DNA of 64,000 nucleotides, taken from contig NZ_QUZU01000008.1 of the NCBI RefSeq assembly GCF_004682055.1, positions 1 through 64,000 on the forward strand, written 5' to 3'. Below the pieces are notes generated by a model, which saw only the letters and a program-made list of their open reading frames with translations, was not told the DNA's origin and made no database searches. The position numbers were made by a program, and so were the translations under genes. How positions within the stretch are numbered: the stretch's first letter is position 1; each line of letters begins with the position of its first letter. The DNA is from Pseudomonas kairouanensis. GTDB lineage: Bacteria > Pseudomonadota > Gammaproteobacteria > Pseudomonadales > Pseudomonadaceae. Positions 55,394-63,489 of this stretch are shown in pieces.

Positions 55394-56775
55394 TTGGTTT
55401 TGTGTAGGTTTGATAGGTCACGATAGCTGGCGCCTGGGTGATTGGCGCCCAGTCGATCCCCATCACCAAACAGCTTCTCGCGCAACGTACCCTGGGCATA
55501 TTCAGTCTTGTACACCCCGCGCTTCTGCAACTCCGGCACCAGCAACTCCACGACGTCGATGAAGGTTTCGTGGGTCAGCGCATAGGCCAGGTTGAAGCCA
55601 TCCACGTCGGTGTCTTCTACCCACTCCTGCAACAGGTCCGCCACAGTTTCGGGACCGCCGACGAACAATGGGCCAAAGCCGCCGATACCGACCCACTCGG
55701 CCAATTCATTGGGCGTCCACACTTTGTTCGGGTCGGCGGTGGAGAAGGCTTCCACGGCCGATTGAATGGCATTGGTGTGCACATGCTTGAGGGGTTCATC
55801 GGGCTTGAACTGGCTGAAATCGATACCGGTCCAGCCCGAGATCAACGCCATCGCCCCTTCGTAGCTGACATAGGATTTGTATTCGTCGAACTTGGCCTTC
55901 GCCTTGGCATCGGTCTCGCCAACGATCACCGTCTGCAGGTTGAAGATCAGGATTTTCTTCGGATCACGCCCGGCCTCGGCGGCGCGGCGGCGAATGTCGG
56001 CCACGGTCTTTTTCAGCAACACCTTGGACGGCGCGGCGACGAATACGCATTCGGCCTGCTCGGCGGCGAACTGCTTGCCACGGCTGGACGCACCGGCCTG
56101 GTACAGCACGGGCGTGCGTTGTGGCGACGGCTCGCACAGGTGAATACCGGGCACCTGGAAGTGTTTGCCGACGTGGCGGATCTCGTGGATTTTACTCGGG
56201 TCGCTGAAGACCCGGCGCTCGCGGTCTCGCAGCACCGCGCCCTCCTCCCAACTGCCTTCCCAGAGTTTGTAGCAGACCTCCAGGTATTCCTCGGCGTAGT
56301 CGTAGCGCGCATCGTGTTCGGTCTGGGCTTTTTGGCCGAGGTTTTTCGCGCCGCTTTCCAGGTAGGAAGTGACGATATTCCAACCGATACGGCCCTTGGT
56401 CAGGTGGTCCAGCGTAGAAAGTCGGCGAGCGAACGGGTACGGATGCTCAAAGGACAGCGAAGCGGTCAGGCCAAAGCCCAGGTGCTCGGTAACCAAGGCC
56501 ATCGGTGCGATCAACGACAACGGGTCGTTGACCGGCACTTGGGTGGCCTGGCGAATCGCCGCATCGCCATTGCCGTTGTACACGTCATAGATGCCCAGCA
56601 CGTCGGCGATAAACAGCCCGTCGAACTTGCCGCGTTCAAGGATCTTGGCCAGGTCGGTCCAGTATTCCAGGTCCTTGTACTGCCACGAGCGATCACGGGG
56701 GTGCGCCCACAGGCCAGGAGATTGGTGGCCAACGCAGTTCATGTCGAAGGCATTCAAGCGGATTTCACGGGACAT
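55360..56775 (-). CDS. FMNH2-dependent monooxygenase, NtaA/SnaA/DszA family
   Basis: 471 aa, LLM (luciferase-like) class. The NtaA/DszA pattern is seen in GLFIADVLGIYDVYNGNG, TLDHLTKGRIGWNIVTSYLE and PVLYQAGASSRGKQFAAEQA. Such enzymes cleave C-S or C-N bonds, often for sulfur supply. The ATG at 56775 overlaps the previous stop by one base. The last residues, NVGAGLLAKAD, come from a REP arm. No separate flavin reductase is adjacent. Confidence 0.88.
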   Translation of the reverse strand: MSREIRLNAFDMNCVGHQSPGLWAHPRDRSWQYKDLEYWTDLAKILERGKFDGLFIADVLGIYDVYNGNGDAAIRQATQVPVNDPLSLIAPMALVTEHLGFGLTASLSFEHPYPFARRLSTLDHLTKGRIGWNIVTSYLESGAKNLGQKAQTEHDARYDYAEEYLEVCYKLWEGSWEEGAVLRDRERRVFSDPSKIHEIRHVGKHFQVPGIHLCEPSPQRTPVLYQAGASSRGKQFAAEQAECVFVAAPSKVLLKKTVADIRRRAAEAGRDPKKILIFNLQTVIVGETDAKAKAKFDEYKSYVSYEGAMALISGWTGIDFSQFKPDEPLKHVHTNAIQSAVEAFSTADPNKVWTPNELAEWVGIGGFGPLFVGGPETVADLLQEWVEDTDVDGFNLAYALTHETFIDVVELLVPELQKRGVYKTEYAQGTLREKLFGDGDRLGANHPGASYRDLSNLHKTNVGAGLLAKAD

Positions 56776-57101
56776 CACAGCACTCCGTTGAGGTAATAGT
56801 TGCCGACGATCTGGTACTTGGTGCGCAGTGGATCATCAAGGGTCGAGGGCAGCGCAGTACGCTGGCCGGTCAGTTCGAACTCGGCATTGCTCGCAGCAAT
56901 CAAGGCTTCGGCCGCAGCGATCTGCGCTTCGGTGGCGGCCACCGGGCTTGGGTGGGTTGCGGCGCGTTCAAGCAACGCGGCGGCTACATCGACGCGGATC
57001 TGCAAGTCGCCGAAGCGGCTGATCACGTAGGGGTCATTGCTGGTTTCGACGTGGCGGCGGGTGCTATCCAAGAGTTGGCGCGCAAGGTTCAGGACGGTCA
57101 T
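56775..57101 (-). CDS. Stand-alone SfnB C-terminal-domain-like protein
   Basis: 108 aa. NDPYVISRFGDLQIRVDVAA aligns with QDPFTIAAIGDLEWRVHGTE of the upstream SfnB-like protein, and KYQIVGNYYLNGV with KYHLIGNFVLNGV at its end. It is thus a compact version of the C-terminal helical domain of an acyl-CoA-dehydrogenase-type protein, without the flavin and catalytic domains and with an internal deletion. It sits between sfnB-like and monooxygenase genes with short spacing. Confidence 0.75.
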   Translation of the reverse strand: MTVLNLARQLLDSTRRHVETSNDPYVISRFGDLQIRVDVAAALLERAATHPSPVAATEAQIAAAEALIAASNAEFELTGQRTALPSTLDDPLRTKYQIVGNYYLNGVL

Positions 57102-57112
57102 GGGTAAGCTCC

Positions 57113-58309
57113 TCAGTTCCAGGCGTGGCGCGCAGGCTTCACGCCGTTGAGCACGAAGTTGCCGATCAGGTGATATTTCCAGCGGGCCGGGTCGTGCAGG
57201 GTGTGGGTGCGGGCGTTGCGCCAGAAACGGTCGAGGTTGTGCTTGCCGGTAACAGAACGGGTGCCGGCCAGCTCAAAGAGTTTGCTGCTGGCGAGCAAGG
57301 CGGTTTCGGCCGACAGCACTTTGGCTTGGGCAACGACGAGTGAGGCGTGGGCGACGGTGTCTTCGCTGGGTTCGGCGAGCGCCTGGTCCACAGCTTTTCC
57401 GGCTTTGGCGAGAATGGCTTCAGTGCCGTGTACGCGCCACTCCAGGTCGCCGATGGCGGCAATGGTGAACGGGTCTTGCCAGCCGTGATCCTGCTGGCTG
57501 TCAATCCAGGGCCGTGCTTGGCGGGCGTAAATCTTGGCTTGCTCAAGGGCACCCACGGCGATGCCGGTATCAACCGCTGCCTGAATGATCTGCGAGATAG
57601 GCCCGTTGGCGGTGGGTTGGTCGAAGGCCAGATGGGCTGGGATAACCGCACTCAGGGGCACAGTCACACCATCCAGGGTCACGCCGCCACTGGCGGTGGT
57701 GCGCTGGCCGAAGCCGTCCCAGCTGTCGATCACGTTCAAGCCTTGGGCGTCTCGCTCCACAAAGGCGATGAACGCCTGGTCCTTTTCGTTATTGCCCACC
57801 GTGGGCACGATATGGGCGAACAGCGCACCGGTGCAGTAGAACTTTTCGCCGTTGATTTGCGCGGTGTCGCCGTGGAAGCGGATCTGCGTATCGAAGGTGC
57901 CGGAGTTTTTGCTTTTGGCTTCGGAGAACGCATTGCCGAAGCGATAGCCCTGCAAGACCTTGCCGAAGTAATACTGCTTTTGTTCTTCACTGGCGGTTTG
58001 CAGCAGGATGTCCACCACACCCAGATGGTTCTGCGGGATCTGCCCCAGGGATGGGTCGGCGGCGGAGATCAACTTGATCACCTCGGCCACCGTTACATAG
58101 GACACCTCGGCACCGCCATAGGCCTTGGGAATGGTGATGCCCCACAAGCCGCTGGCAGAGAACTCGTCGAGTTCGGCCACGGGCAGGCGACGCTCACGGT
58201 CGCGCTCGCTGGCCTCGACGGCAAAACGTTCAGCCAGGCGCGTGGCGACCTCGATGGCTTCCGCGTCCGAGCGGATGATATGGGCAGGGTGTTGAGGGTG
58301 GGCTGACAT
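57113..58309 (-). CDS. SfnB-family sulfur acquisition oxidoreductase
   Basis: 398 aa, acyl-CoA-dehydrogenase fold. Flavin-site segments are visible: GNAFSEAKSKNSGTFDT, KFYCTGALFAHIVPTVG and SWDGFGQRTTASGGV. Family members act with FMNH2 monooxygenases to release sulfur from organosulfur compounds such as dimethyl sulfone or sulfonates. First gene of a three-gene minus-strand operon. The exact substrate is not readable. Confidence 0.9.
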   Translation of the reverse strand: MSAHPQHPAHIIRSDAEAIEVATRLAERFAVEASERDRERRLPVAELDEFSASGLWGITIPKAYGGAEVSYVTVAEVIKLISAADPSLGQIPQNHLGVVDILLQTASEEQKQYYFGKVLQGYRFGNAFSEAKSKNSGTFDTQIRFHGDTAQINGEKFYCTGALFAHIVPTVGNNEKDQAFIAFVERDAQGLNVIDSWDGFGQRTTASGGVTLDGVTVPLSAVIPAHLAFDQPTANGPISQIIQAAVDTGIAVGALEQAKIYARQARPWIDSQQDHGWQDPFTIAAIGDLEWRVHGTEAILAKAGKAVDQALAEPSEDTVAHASLVVAQAKVLSAETALLASSKLFELAGTRSVTGKHNLDRFWRNARTHTLHDPARWKYHLIGNFVLNGVKPARHAWN

Positions 58310-58463
58310 GGGCCGACTCCAGGCTCCGTAGGAATACCTGGGTGATTGCAGGAGTCGTGCCTGAAATTAATCGTCAGTAAAATCAGCAGGTTGCTGAAGA
58401 AATACAGGGTGATGCGGCGCTTTAAACCAGCAAAGTGTCCATCCGCTGTTGCCTGGCGAACAG

Positions 58464-59027
58464 TTAGATCACCACGTTGCGGATAAAGCGCACCGCCACC
58501 TCACCCTCATTGCGATAGGTGTGCGGTTGGTGGCTGGCGAACATGAAGAACTCGCCGGCGCCGATCAGGTTTTCCACCCCTGCCACCACCAGGGTCAGGC
58601 TGCCCTCGAACACGAACAACTGCTCGCTCCAGCCTTCCAGGTCAGGGTCCGGGCAGTAACGGTCGCCGGGTTCCAGGCGCCACTCCCACAGCTCGACCTC
58701 ACGGCGTGCGGTGGCCTTGGCCAACAACACCGCCTTGCTGCCGTCGATTTCCCCGGCCCAGGCCAGTTCGTTGATGCGGCTGTGGTCGCGCACGTCGGGG
58801 GCCTGGATCAGGTCGCTGAACGCCACGTCCAGCGCTTCGGCGACGCGGTCGAGGGTGGACAGGCTGACGTTCTTCTCCCCCGCTTCGATAGCCACCAGCA
58901 TGCGCCGACTCACCCCGGATTTTTCCGAGAGCGCGGTTTGGCTCAAGTCGGCGGCATGGCGCAGGCGACGAACGTTCTGGCTGACGTGCTGCAGGACCGA
59001 GGCCCGTTGCGGATTTTCTTTGTGCAC
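58464..59027 (-). CDS. XRE-family regulator with C-terminal cupin domain
   Basis: 187 aa. An N-terminal helix-turn-helix (LSQTALSEKSGVSRRMLVAI) is joined to a cupin sensor domain (GWSEQLFVFEGSLTLVVAGV, ending FASHQPHTYRNEGE). The open frame runs to 59228 but overlaps the divergent gene. The GTG at 59027 gives the usual start MHKENPQ, with only a weak ribosome site. It probably controls the divergent EamA transporter gene. Confidence 0.87.
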   Translation of the reverse strand: MHKENPQRASVLQHVSQNVRRLRHAADLSQTALSEKSGVSRRMLVAIEAGEKNVSLSTLDRVAEALDVAFSDLIQAPDVRDHSRINELAWAGEIDGSKAVLLAKATARREVELWEWRLEPGDRYCPDPDLEGWSEQLFVFEGSLTLVVAGVENLIGAGEFFMFASHQPHTYRNEGEVAVRFIRNVVI

Positions 59028-59053
59028 TATATTGCTCAGTGGGTGGGTGTGCG

Positions 59054-59065
59054 CAGTATACTGCC
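59054..59065. promoter_or_regulatory. Palindrome overlapping the EamA-gene promoter
   Basis: GCAGTATACTGC is a perfect 12-bp palindrome. It covers TATACT (59057-59062), a possible -10 with TTGCTC (59032-59037) as a distant -35 (19-bp spacer). In the divergent gap it is a candidate operator for the XRE-cupin regulator. Confidence 0.4.
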
Positions 59066-59120
59066 CAGCGTGCGGCGCATTGTGCGGTCCGTACCCTTCC
59101 CTTGCAAGACCAGAGCCGCC

Positions 59121-60065
59121 ATGACTGCCCCAAAATCCCCCTCGCGTTTCAACCGTTTCAGCAAAGCCGAATGCATCCTGGTGTTTATCACCATGATCTG
59201 GGGCGGCACCTTTTTGCTGGTGCAACACGCCATGACCGTCAGCGGCCCGATGTTCTTCGTGGGCCTGCGTTTTGCGGCGGCAGCGATTGTGGTGGGGTTC
59301 TTTTCATTGCGCACCCTGCGCGACCTGACGCTGTTCGAGTTCAAGGCCGGGGTGTTTATCGGCGTGGCGATCATGTTTGGCTACGGGCTGCAAACCATTG
59401 GCTTGCAGACGATCCTCAGCAGTCAGTCCGCATTTATCACCGCCCTGTACGTGCCCTTTGTGCCGCTGCTGCAATGGTTGGTGCTGGGCCGTCGTCCGGG
59501 GTTGATGCCGAGCATTGGCATCATGCTGGCGTTTGCCGGGCTGATGCTGCTGACCGGGCCTGCGGGGGCCTCGCTGAATTTCAGTCCGGGTGAAATCGCC
59601 ACCTTGATCGGTGCCGTGGCAATTGCCGCCGAGATCATCCTGATCGGCGCCTTTGCCGGGCAAGTGGACGTGCGCCGGGTCACCGTGGTGCAACTGGCTA
59701 CGGCGTCGGTGCTGTCGTTCATGATGGTGGTGCCGATGGGCGAGGCGCTGCCGGGCTTTTCGTGGTTGCTGCTGTTCAGCGCGGTGGGCCTGGGCCTGAC
59801 CAGCGCGGTGATCCAGGTGGCAATGAACTGGGCGCAGCAGAGTGTTTCGCCAACGCGGGCCACGTTGATCTATGCCGGTGAGCCAGTGTGGGCTGGGGTG
59901 GTTGGGCGGATTGCCGGGGAGCGATTCCCGCCGATTGCCATGGTTGGCGCGGTGTTGATTGTGGCGGCGGTGATTGTGAGTGAGATGAAAACCAAGGGGC
60001 AGAGGGCGGCCGCCTCATCCCGTAGGAGCGAGCCTGCACGCGAAGAACCTGAGAACAGCGCGTGA
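59121..60065 (+). CDS. EamA/DMT family transporter
   Basis: 314 aa with ten hydrophobic segments in two EamA halves; FITMIWGGTFLLVQHAMT and SAFITALYVPFVPLLQWLVL are typical. It exports metabolites or amino-acid-like compounds. The frame extends far upstream, but the ATG at 59121 is the first after the divergent promoter. The last residues, SSRRSEPAREEPENSA, are encoded by a REP arm, so the original C-terminus has been extended. Confidence 0.87.
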   Translation: MTAPKSPSRFNRFSKAECILVFITMIWGGTFLLVQHAMTVSGPMFFVGLRFAAAAIVVGFFSLRTLRDLTLFEFKAGVFIGVAIMFGYGLQTIGLQTILSSQSAFITALYVPFVPLLQWLVLGRRPGLMPSIGIMLAFAGLMLLTGPAGASLNFSPGEIATLIGAVAIAAEIILIGAFAGQVDVRRVTVVQLATASVLSFMMVVPMGEALPGFSWLLLFSAVGLGLTSAVIQVAMNWAQQSVSPTRATLIYAGEPVWAGVVGRIAGERFPPIAMVGAVLIVAAVIVSEMKTKGQRAAASSRRSEPAREEPENSA

Positions 60066-60120
60066 ATCCGGGAGGCTCGCGTTTTCGTTGACGATTTTCG
60101 CGAGCAAGCTCGCTCCTACA
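60022..60120. repeat. REPIN overlapping a gene end
   Basis: The left arm GTAGGAGCGAGCC at 60022-60044 is coding for the transporter C-terminus. The right arm TTCGCGAGCAAGCTCGCTCC lies at 60097-60120. The stop codon of the transporter falls between the arms. Confidence 0.85.
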
Positions 60121-60164
60121 ATAGTTTTCGGCTTACCTTGTAGGATCCTGCCACATCTTGCCGT

Positions 60165-60193
60165 TTGGTGATCGTGAAAGCGGCACGTATGAT
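60165..60193 (+). promoter_or_regulatory. Candidate sigma70 promoter of the mrp operon
   Basis: TTGGTG (60165-60170) and TATGAT (60188-60193) with a 17-bp spacer, 30 bp upstream of the mrpA start. Confidence 0.55.
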
Positions 60194-60223
60194 GCATCCC
60201 AAACTCCCGCAGATTAGAAGCCT

Positions 60224-63145
60224 ATGTCCCTGATAGTTCTACTGCTTCTGCCATTTATTGGCAGCTGTCTTGCGGCCTTGCTGCCGCACAATGCACGTAA
60301 CACCGAATCCCTGTTGGCCGGCCTTGTGGCCCTGGTCGGCACTATTCAAGTCGCCCTGCTCTACCCCCAGATCGCCCATGGTGGCGTGATCCGCGAAGAA
60401 TTCATGTGGTTGCCCAGCCTGGGCTTGAACTTCGTGTTGCGCATGGACGGGTTTGCCTGGCTGTTCTCGATGCTGGTGCTGGGCATCGGCACGCTGGTGT
60501 CGCTGTATGCGCGCTACTACATGTCGCCGGACGATCCGGTGCCGCGCTTCTTTGCGTTTTTCCTGGCCTTTATGGGTGCCATGCTCGGGCTGGTGATTTC
60601 CGGCAACCTGATCCAGATCGTGTTTTTCTGGGAACTGACCAGCCTGTTCTCGTTCCTGCTGATCGGCTACTGGCACCACCGCGCCGATGCGCGACGCGGT
60701 GCCTATATGGCGTTGATGGTCACCGGCGCGGGCGGCTTGTGCCTGTTGGCGGGGGTGATGCTGCTGGGGCATATCGTCGGCAGCTATGACCTGGACCAGG
60801 TGCTGGCGGCGGGCGATCAGATCCGCGCCCATGGGTTGTACCCGGCCATGCTGGCCCTGGTGCTGATCGGCGCCTTGAGCAAAAGCGCGCAGTTCCCGTT
60901 CCACTTCTGGCTGCCCCACGCGATGGCGGCCCCCACGCCGGTGTCGGCGTATCTGCATTCGGCAACGATGGTGAAGGCCGGCGTGTTCCTGCTGGCCCGC
61001 CTGTGGCCGTCGCTGTCCGGCAGCGAAGAATGGTTCTATATCGTCGGCGGTGCCGGCGCGATCACCCTGCTGCTCGGCGCTTACTGCGCAATCTTTCAGA
61101 ACGACCTCAAGGGCCTGCTGGCCTACTCCACCATCAGCCATCTCGGCTTGATTACCCTGCTGCTGGGCCTCAATAGCCCGCTGGCCGCCGTCGCCGCGGT
61201 GTTCCATATCCTCAACCACGCCACCTTCAAGGCTTCGCTGTTCATGGCGGCGGGGATCATCGACCACGAAAGCGGCACCCGCGACATTCGCAAGCTCAGC
61301 GGCCTGGTCCGGCTGATTCCGTTTACCGCCACGCTGGCGATGGTTGCCAGTGCATCCATGGCCGGGGTGCCGCTGCTCAATGGCTTCCTGTCCAAAGAGA
61401 TGTTCTTTGCCGAGACCGTGTTTATTTCCTCGACCGCCTGGGTGGAGTTCGCCCTGCCGGTGATCGCCACCATCGCCGGTACGTTCAGCGTGGTGTATGC
61501 CCTGCGCTTTACCGTGGATGTATTCTTCGGCCCCACCGCCACCAACCTGCCCCACACGCCCCACGAGCCACCGCGCTGGATGCGTGCGCCGGTTGAACTG
61601 CTGGTGTTTACCTGCCTGCTGGTGGGGATTTTCCCGGCCCAGGTGGTGGGTTCGATCCTGGCCGCAGCTGCCCTTCCGGTAGTAGGCGGCGTGCTGCCCG
61701 AGTACAGCCTGGCGATCTGGCACGGCTGGAATGCGCCAATGATCATGAGCCTGGTGGCCATGAGCTGCGGCGTGGTGCTGTATTTGATCCTGCGCAAGCA
61801 GCTCAAGCGTGGCCGCTTCAAATACCCGCCCCTGATCAGCTACTTCAATGGCAAGCGCGGTTTCGAGCGCAGCCTGGTGGTGATGATGCGCGGCGTGCGC
61901 AAGATCGAGAAACGCATCAGCACCAAGCGCCTGCAAACCCAGTTGTTCCTGCTGGTACTGGTGGCGGTGGTCGCCGGTGTGATCCCGATGCTGCACAGCA
62001 GCCTCAGTTGGGGTGACCGGCCGAAGATCCCCGGCTCCATCGTGTTCGTCACCCTGTGGCTGCTGGCGATTGCCTGCGCCCTGGGTGCCGCGTGGCAAGC
62101 CAAGTACCACCGGCTGGCAGCCCTGACCATGGTCAGCGTGTGCGGCCTGATGACCTGCATCACCTTCGTATGGTTTTCGGCGCCCGACCTGGCGCTGACG
62201 CAACTGGTGGTTGAAGTGGTCACCACGGTACTGATCCTGCTGGGCCTGCGCTGGCTGCCCCGGCGGATCGAAGAAGTCTCGCCACTGCCAAGCTCGTTGC
62301 GCAAGGCACGCATCCGCCGCCTGCGCGACTTCCTGCTGTCCACCGTGGTGGGCGGCGGCATGGCGCTGCTGTCCTACGCGATGCTGACGCGCCAGACCCC
62401 CAACGACATTTCCTCGTTCTACTTGAGTCGCGCCCTGCCCGAGGGTGGCGGCAGCAATGTGGTGAACGTGATGCTGGTGGACTTCCGTGGCTTCGACACC
62501 CTGGGCGAAATCACCGTACTCGGCGCCGTGGCACTCACGGTGTACGCGCTGTTGCGGCGCTTCCGCCCGTCGAAAGAAAGCATGCAGCTGCCCGCCCAAC
62601 AGCGCCAACTGGCACCGGACGTGGCCACCGACCTGGTCAACCCACGCCAAGCCAGCGACACCGCCCTGGGCTTCATGATGGTACCGGCGGTGCTGGTACG
62701 CCTGCTGCTGCCGATTGCGCTGGTGGTGTCGTTCTACCTGTTCATGCGTGGCCACAACCAACCCGGCGGCGGTTTTGTCGCCGGCCTGGTGATGTCGGTG
62801 GCGTTTATCCTGCAGTACATGGTGGCCGGCACCCAGTGGGTCGAGGCGCAGATGAGCCTGCGGCCGATGCGCTGGATGGGCTTCGGCCTGTTCTCGGCCA
62901 CGTTGACCGGACTCGGCGCGTTGTTTGCCGGCTACCCGTTCCTTACCACCCATACCTGGCATTTCAGCTTGCCGGTGCTGGGGGATATTCACGTCGCCAG
63001 CGCCCTGTTCTTCGACGTCGGCGTGTACGCCATGGTCGTTGGCTCAACGCTGCTGATGCTCACCGCCCTCGGCCACCAATCGGTGCGCGCACACAAACCC
63101 AGCACCCAGGCCAAAGTGGTCGCTGCAACAGAAGGAGCCGCCTGA
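60224..63145 (+). CDS. mrpA: Na+/H+ antiporter subunit A fused to subunit B (Mrp/Sha/Mnh)
   Basis: 973 aa. The N-terminal two thirds is an NuoL-like antiporter domain (FFWELTSLFSFLLIGYWHHR with its Glu, LPHAMAAPTPVSAYLHSATM). A DUF4040-type domain follows (about 610-690), then an MrpB domain at the end (MLVDFRGFDTLGEITVLGAV and HNQPGGGFVAGLVMSVAFIL). The A-B fusion is typical of Pseudomonas. It acts in the inner membrane in sodium and pH homeostasis. The stop overlaps the mrpC start by one base. Confidence 0.95.
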   Translation: MSLIVLLLLPFIGSCLAALLPHNARNTESLLAGLVALVGTIQVALLYPQIAHGGVIREEFMWLPSLGLNFVLRMDGFAWLFSMLVLGIGTLVSLYARYYMSPDDPVPRFFAFFLAFMGAMLGLVISGNLIQIVFFWELTSLFSFLLIGYWHHRADARRGAYMALMVTGAGGLCLLAGVMLLGHIVGSYDLDQVLAAGDQIRAHGLYPAMLALVLIGALSKSAQFPFHFWLPHAMAAPTPVSAYLHSATMVKAGVFLLARLWPSLSGSEEWFYIVGGAGAITLLLGAYCAIFQNDLKGLLAYSTISHLGLITLLLGLNSPLAAVAAVFHILNHATFKASLFMAAGIIDHESGTRDIRKLSGLVRLIPFTATLAMVASASMAGVPLLNGFLSKEMFFAETVFISSTAWVEFALPVIATIAGTFSVVYALRFTVDVFFGPTATNLPHTPHEPPRWMRAPVELLVFTCLLVGIFPAQVVGSILAAAALPVVGGVLPEYSLAIWHGWNAPMIMSLVAMSCGVVLYLILRKQLKRGRFKYPPLISYFNGKRGFERSLVVMMRGVRKIEKRISTKRLQTQLFLLVLVAVVAGVIPMLHSSLSWGDRPKIPGSIVFVTLWLLAIACALGAAWQAKYHRLAALTMVSVCGLMTCITFVWFSAPDLALTQLVVEVVTTVLILLGLRWLPRRIEEVSPLPSSLRKARIRRLRDFLLSTVVGGGMALLSYAMLTRQTPNDISSFYLSRALPEGGGSNVVNVMLVDFRGFDTLGEITVLGAVALTVYALLRRFRPSKESMQLPAQQRQLAPDVATDLVNPRQASDTALGFMMVPAVLVRLLLPIALVVSFYLFMRGHNQPGGGFVAGLVMSVAFILQYMVAGTQWVEAQMSLRPMRWMGFGLFSATLTGLGALFAGYPFLTTHTWHFSLPVLGDIHVASALFFDVGVYAMVVGSTLLMLTALGHQSVRAHKPSTQAKVVAATEGAA

Positions 63146-63489
63146 TGGAAGAAGTCATCGCAATTGCCATTGGGGTGTTGGCCGCCTCGGGCGTGTGGTT
63201 GATCCTGCGGCCACGGACCTTCCAGGTGGTGATGGGCCTGTGCCTGTTGTCGTACGGGGTGAACCTGTTCATTTTCAGCATGGGCAGCCTGTTTATCGGC
63301 AAGGAGCCGATCATCAAGGACGGCGTGCCGCAAGACCTGCTCAACTACACCGACCCGCTGCCCCAGGCCCTGGTGCTCACGGCCATCGTCATCAGCTTTG
63401 CCATGACGGCCTTGTTCCTGGTGGTGCTGCTAGCCTCCCGAGGCTTGACCGGTACTGACCATGTGGACGGCCGGGAGCCCAAGGAATGA
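63145..63489 (+). CDS. mrpC: Na+/H+ antiporter subunit C (NuoK-like)
   Basis: 114 aa with three helices, homologous to NuoK. RTFQVVMGLCLLSYGVNLFI and LPQALVLTAIVISFAMTALF are the MrpC signatures. GAAGGAG lies 8 bp before the ATG, inside the end of mrpA. An upstream open frame is only a shadow within mrpA. It overlaps mrpD by 4 bp. Confidence 0.94.
   Translation: MEEVIAIAIGVLAASGVWLILRPRTFQVVMGLCLLSYGVNLFIFSMGSLFIGKEPIIKDGVPQDLLNYTDPLPQALVLTAIVISFAMTALFLVVLLASRGLTGTDHVDGREPKE

Noticed and set aside
58464..59228. Longer version of the XRE-cupin regulator from 59228
   Set aside because: The extension overlaps the divergent transporter gene and has no homology; the GTG at 59027 gives the family start.
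60239..62992. 917-aa open frame antisense to mrpA
   Set aside because: Shadow of a GC-rich gene; rich in His, Gln and Gly with no domain, while the other strand encodes a clear MrpAB protein.
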